DNA of 64,000 nucleotides, from positions 2,356,001 to 2,420,000 of the forward strand of contig NZ_CP108046.1 in assembly GCF_041435115.1 (NCBI RefSeq), given 5' to 3'. Positions 61,735-64,000 of this stretch are shown one piece after another. Numbering within the stretch: the stretch's first letter is position 1; each line of letters begins with the position of its first letter. The notes beneath the pieces were generated by a model. That model did not search any database and was not told where the DNA came from. It saw nothing but the letters and a program-made list of their open reading frames with translations. This DNA comes from Streptomyces sp. NBC_00289. GTDB taxonomy: Bacteria > Actinomycetota > Actinomycetes > Streptomycetales > Streptomycetaceae. The position numbers and the translations under genes were made by a program.

Positions 61735-62640
61735 TCAGCCGAGTTCCGCCCGGAACGCCGCCGGCGCCATGTCCGTGTGCAGGTGGAAGAACTTGGAGAA
61801 GTTCGCCGCGTCGGGAAAGCCGACCGCCGCGCCGACGCGGCCTATCGGCAGGTCGGTGTGGGCGAGGAGGCGTTTGGCCTCCAGGATCACGCGGTGGTCG
61901 ATGAAGCCCTTGGGGGTCTGGCCGGTGGCGGCGCGCACCGCGCGGACGAGGGTACGGCGGGAGTAACCGAGGTCGTCCGCGTAGGCGCTGACGCTGTGGT
62001 TGGTGGCGAAGCCCCGCTCCACGGCGTCGCGGAAGAGGGTGAAGGTGGTGTCGGCCTGCCGCCGGGCCTCCTCCGCGGAGCTGGCCGCGAGATGGGCCAG
62101 GCGCAACAGGAACGCCGTCAGGGAGTGGCGCAGCACCGCGGTGTGCAGGCTCAGGGGCAGTGTCGTCGTGTCCTCGTACTCGCGCCGGAGCTGGGCGAGG
62201 GCCGAGCGCAGTCCGGCGAGTCGCGGCTCGTCGGGGCGCAGCAGGGGTGGCAGGTCGTAGCGGTACAGGCCGGTGGCCTCGACCGTGTGGCGGGGCAGAA
62301 AGCCGGGTTGCATGGTCAGGACGGTTCCGCGGTACCCGCTGCTGCGCGAGAAGCGGTGGACCTGCCCGGGGCGGATCCACAGCAGGTCGCCGGCCGTCGC
62401 CTCGTACTCGGCGAAGTCGATCATGTGGTGGACCGGGCCGGCGTCGAACAGCATCACGACGTGGAAGTCGATGCGGTGGACACGGTGCAGCGGCGCGTCG
62501 GCGTGCCAGGTGCGGCCGGTGCCCATGGGGCCGACCTGCATGCCGACACCGCCCACGCTCAGCTCGACCGGGAAGGGGAACGTTCTGATCGCGTCAACGC
62601 CGCCGTCACCGTCTCCGCCTTGGATGGTTTGGTCCGCCAT
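61735..62640 (-). CDS. AraC-family transcriptional regulator
   Basis: 301 residues. An N-terminal cupin-like sensing domain (about 25-150; FHVVMLFDAGPVHHMIDFAEYEATAGDLLWIRPGQVHRF in outline) is followed by a helical linker and two helix-turn-helix motifs at about 200-300 (SVSAYADDLGYSRRTLVRAVRAATG; PIGRVGAAVGFPDAANFSKFFHLHTDMAPAAFR). It is divergent from the transketolase gene across 156 bp. Its effector is unknown. Confidence 0.88.
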   Translation of the reverse strand: MADQTIQGGDGDGGVDAIRTFPFPVELSVGGVGMQVGPMGTGRTWHADAPLHRVHRIDFHVVMLFDAGPVHHMIDFAEYEATAGDLLWIRPGQVHRFSRSSGYRGTVLTMQPGFLPRHTVEATGLYRYDLPPLLRPDEPRLAGLRSALAQLRREYEDTTTLPLSLHTAVLRHSLTAFLLRLAHLAASSAEEARRQADTTFTLFRDAVERGFATNHSVSAYADDLGYSRRTLVRAVRAATGQTPKGFIDHRVILEAKRLLAHTDLPIGRVGAAVGFPDAANFSKFFHLHTDMAPAAFRAELG

Positions 62641-62717
62641 GTCCTTCTCGCGCCGCCTCGGTCACGCCGTCGGTGTCCCACTTTCACCACAGGCTGGCAC
62701 ACGGCGACCTTCCACCA

Positions 62718-62734
62718 TAAAAGTCAGACTTTTA
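62718..62734. promoter_or_regulatory. Perfect AT-rich palindrome between AraC and transketolase genes
   Basis: TAAAAGT (62718-62724), CAG, ACTTTTA (62728-62734): a 7-3-7 inverted repeat in the most AT-rich stretch near the right edge. It is a likely regulator site or promoter element in the divergent region. Confidence 0.5.
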
Positions 62735-62796
62735 AGTTTGAACGCGTCAGAACAGATGTGACCAGATATCCCGCTCCCATCGAGGACTTCTTGAAG

Positions 62797-64000
62797 ATGA
62801 GCACGCAGACACCGGACACCTTCGAATGGACCGAACTCGACCGGCGTGCCCTCGACACCGCCCGTCTGCTGGCGGCGGATGCCGTGCAGCGGGTCGGGAA
62901 CGGGCACCCCGGCACCGCGATGAGTCTGGCTCCGGCCGCCTACACGCTCTTTCAGAAGGTGATGCGACACGACCCCGCCGATCCCGAGTGGACCGGCCGT
63001 GACCGCTTCGTCCTGTCCCCGGGTCACACCTCGCTGACCCTCTACACGCAGCTCTTCCTCGCCGGGTACGAGCTGGAACTCGACGACCTGAAGGCGTTCC
63101 GGACCCACGGTTCGAAGACGCCCGGTCATCCGGAGTACGGGCACACCGCCGGTGTGGAGACGACCACCGGTCCGCTCGGGCAGGGTGTGGCCAACGCGGT
63201 GGGCATGGCGATGGCCGCCCGCTACGAGCGCGGCCTGTTCGACCCGGACGCCGCCGAGGGCGAGTCCCCCTTCGACCACACCGTCTGGGCGATCGTCTCC
63301 GACGGCGACCTGGAGGAGGGCATCTCCGCCGAGGCGTCCTCCCTCGCCGGCCACCAGAAGCTCGGCAACCTGGTCTTCCTCTACGACGACAACCACATCT
63401 CCATCGAGGGCGACACGGCGACCGCGTTCTCCGAGGACGTGCTGAAGCGGTACGAGGCCTACGGCTGGCACGTGCGGCGGATCGAGCCCGCCGCCGACGG
63501 CGACATCGACGTCCACGCACTGCACGGGGCACTGCGGGCCGCGCAGGCGGAAACGGGCCGTCCCTCGATCATCGCGATGCGCACGATCATCGCCTGGCCC
63601 GCCCCGAACGCCCGGAACACCGAGGCCGCCCACGGCTCGGCTCTGGGCGAGGACGAGATCGCCGCCACCAAGCGTGCCCTCGGCTTCGACCCGGACAAGA
63701 GCTTCGAGGTCTCCGACGAGGTCCTCGCGCACACCCACCGGGCACTCGACCGGGGTGCCGAGGCGCACGCCGCCTGGGACAAGCGGACCGACAAGTGGCG
63801 CGGCGCCCGTCCGGAGCGCGCGAAGCTGTTCGACCGGGTCGTCGCGGGTCAGCTCCCCGAGGGCTGGGAGGACTCCCTGCCGGTGTTCGAGGAGGGCAGG
63901 TCCGTCGCCACCCGGGCCGCCTCCGGCAAGGTGCTCCAGTCCCTCGGCGAGGTGCTTCCCGAGCTGTGGGGCGGCTCGGCCGACCTGGCCGGCTCGAACA
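62797..64000 (+). CDS. tkt: Transketolase, 5' part (3' end beyond window)
   Basis: 401 codons are open to the window edge from the ATG at 62797. Transketolase landmarks: NGHPGTAMSLAP (about 36-47), RFVLSPGHTSLTLYTQLFLAGY, the thiamine diphosphate region TTGPLGQGVANAVGMA and VSDGDLEEGISAEASSLAGHQKLGNLVFLYDDN (about 168-200 in sections), and HGSALGEDEIAATKRALGFD. It transfers two-carbon units in the pentose phosphate pathway. A full-length protein would be near 690 residues, so about 60 percent is visible. The ribosome binding site is weak (GAGGAC, then TTGAAG). Confidence 0.93.
   Translation, partial: MSTQTPDTFEWTELDRRALDTARLLAADAVQRVGNGHPGTAMSLAPAAYTLFQKVMRHDPADPEWTGRDRFVLSPGHTSLTLYTQLFLAGYELELDDLKAFRTHGSKTPGHPEYGHTAGVETTTGPLGQGVANAVGMAMAARYERGLFDPDAAEGESPFDHTVWAIVSDGDLEEGISAEASSLAGHQKLGNLVFLYDDNHISIEGDTATAFSEDVLKRYEAYGWHVRRIEPAADGDIDVHALHGALRAAQAETGRPSIIAMRTIIAWPAPNARNTEAAHGSALGEDEIAATKRALGFDPDKSFEVSDEVLAHTHRALDRGAEAHAAWDKRTDKWRGARPERAKLFDRVVAGQLPEGWEDSLPVFEEGRSVATRAASGKVLQSLGEVLPELWGGSADLAGSN

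Overview
This window looks like chromosomal DNA of a Streptomyces or close relative. GC content is very high with strong third-position GC bias, GTG starts are common, and overlapping ATGA/GTGA gene junctions are frequent. Tat and lipoprotein secretion signals recur, sugar ABC importers come without their own ATPase, and leucine TTA codons are rare (I noticed only two, in the solute-binding gene at 9258-10229 and the metallopeptidase gene at 28210-28758). I saw no rRNA, tRNA, insertion sequence, prophage or CRISPR array. It reads as an accessory catabolic region in which regulator, transporter and enzyme modules follow one another.

Left part, 1-12.6 kb: a partial amino-acid permease, then a GntR regulator with a second APC permease. 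Next comes an aromatic module: formaldehyde dehydrogenase facing a vanillate O-demethylase operon (oxygenase, a 62-residue CxC protein, reductase), an IclR regulator, and a divergent NMT1/SsuA-type ABC importer.

12.6-20.8 kb: an alpha-glucan module on the minus strand under a LacI regulator, with lipoprotein binder, two permeases, GH13 alpha-glucosidase and a secreted GH87-type alpha-1,3-glucanase. 21-26.5 kb: a hydroxyproline catabolic operon with a GntR regulator, racemase/epimerase, three-subunit dehydrogenase and deaminase.

26.6-33.5 kb: a signalling and modification area. It holds a stand-alone MmyB-type ligand-binding protein, an XRE regulator plus HELWH metallopeptidase (with a TTA codon), an alpha/beta hydrolase, an Sfp-type phosphopantetheinyl transferase, a metallophosphoesterase and an ATP-grasp protein.

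33.6-52.9 kb: a large complex-glycan module. It has secreted GH18, GH29 fucosidase, GH38 mannosidase, GH4 glycosidase, DeoR regulator, PfkB sugar kinase, a Tat-lipoprotein ABC importer, GH2 beta-galactosidase, and two Tat-exported phosphoesterase-like proteins (calcineurin-like plus LamG; PHP). The combination suggests use of a decorated, possibly phosphorylated glycan.

53-58.5 kb: an acyl-CoA type catabolic operon (SDR, amidohydrolase, acyl-CoA synthetase, MaoC) facing MarR and IclR regulators across a well-structured bidirectional promoter. 58.7-64 kb: an L,D-transpeptidase lipoprotein, a GH16-CBM6 beta-glucanase behind a LacI/CebR-like operator, an AraC regulator, and the start of a transketolase gene that runs off the window.
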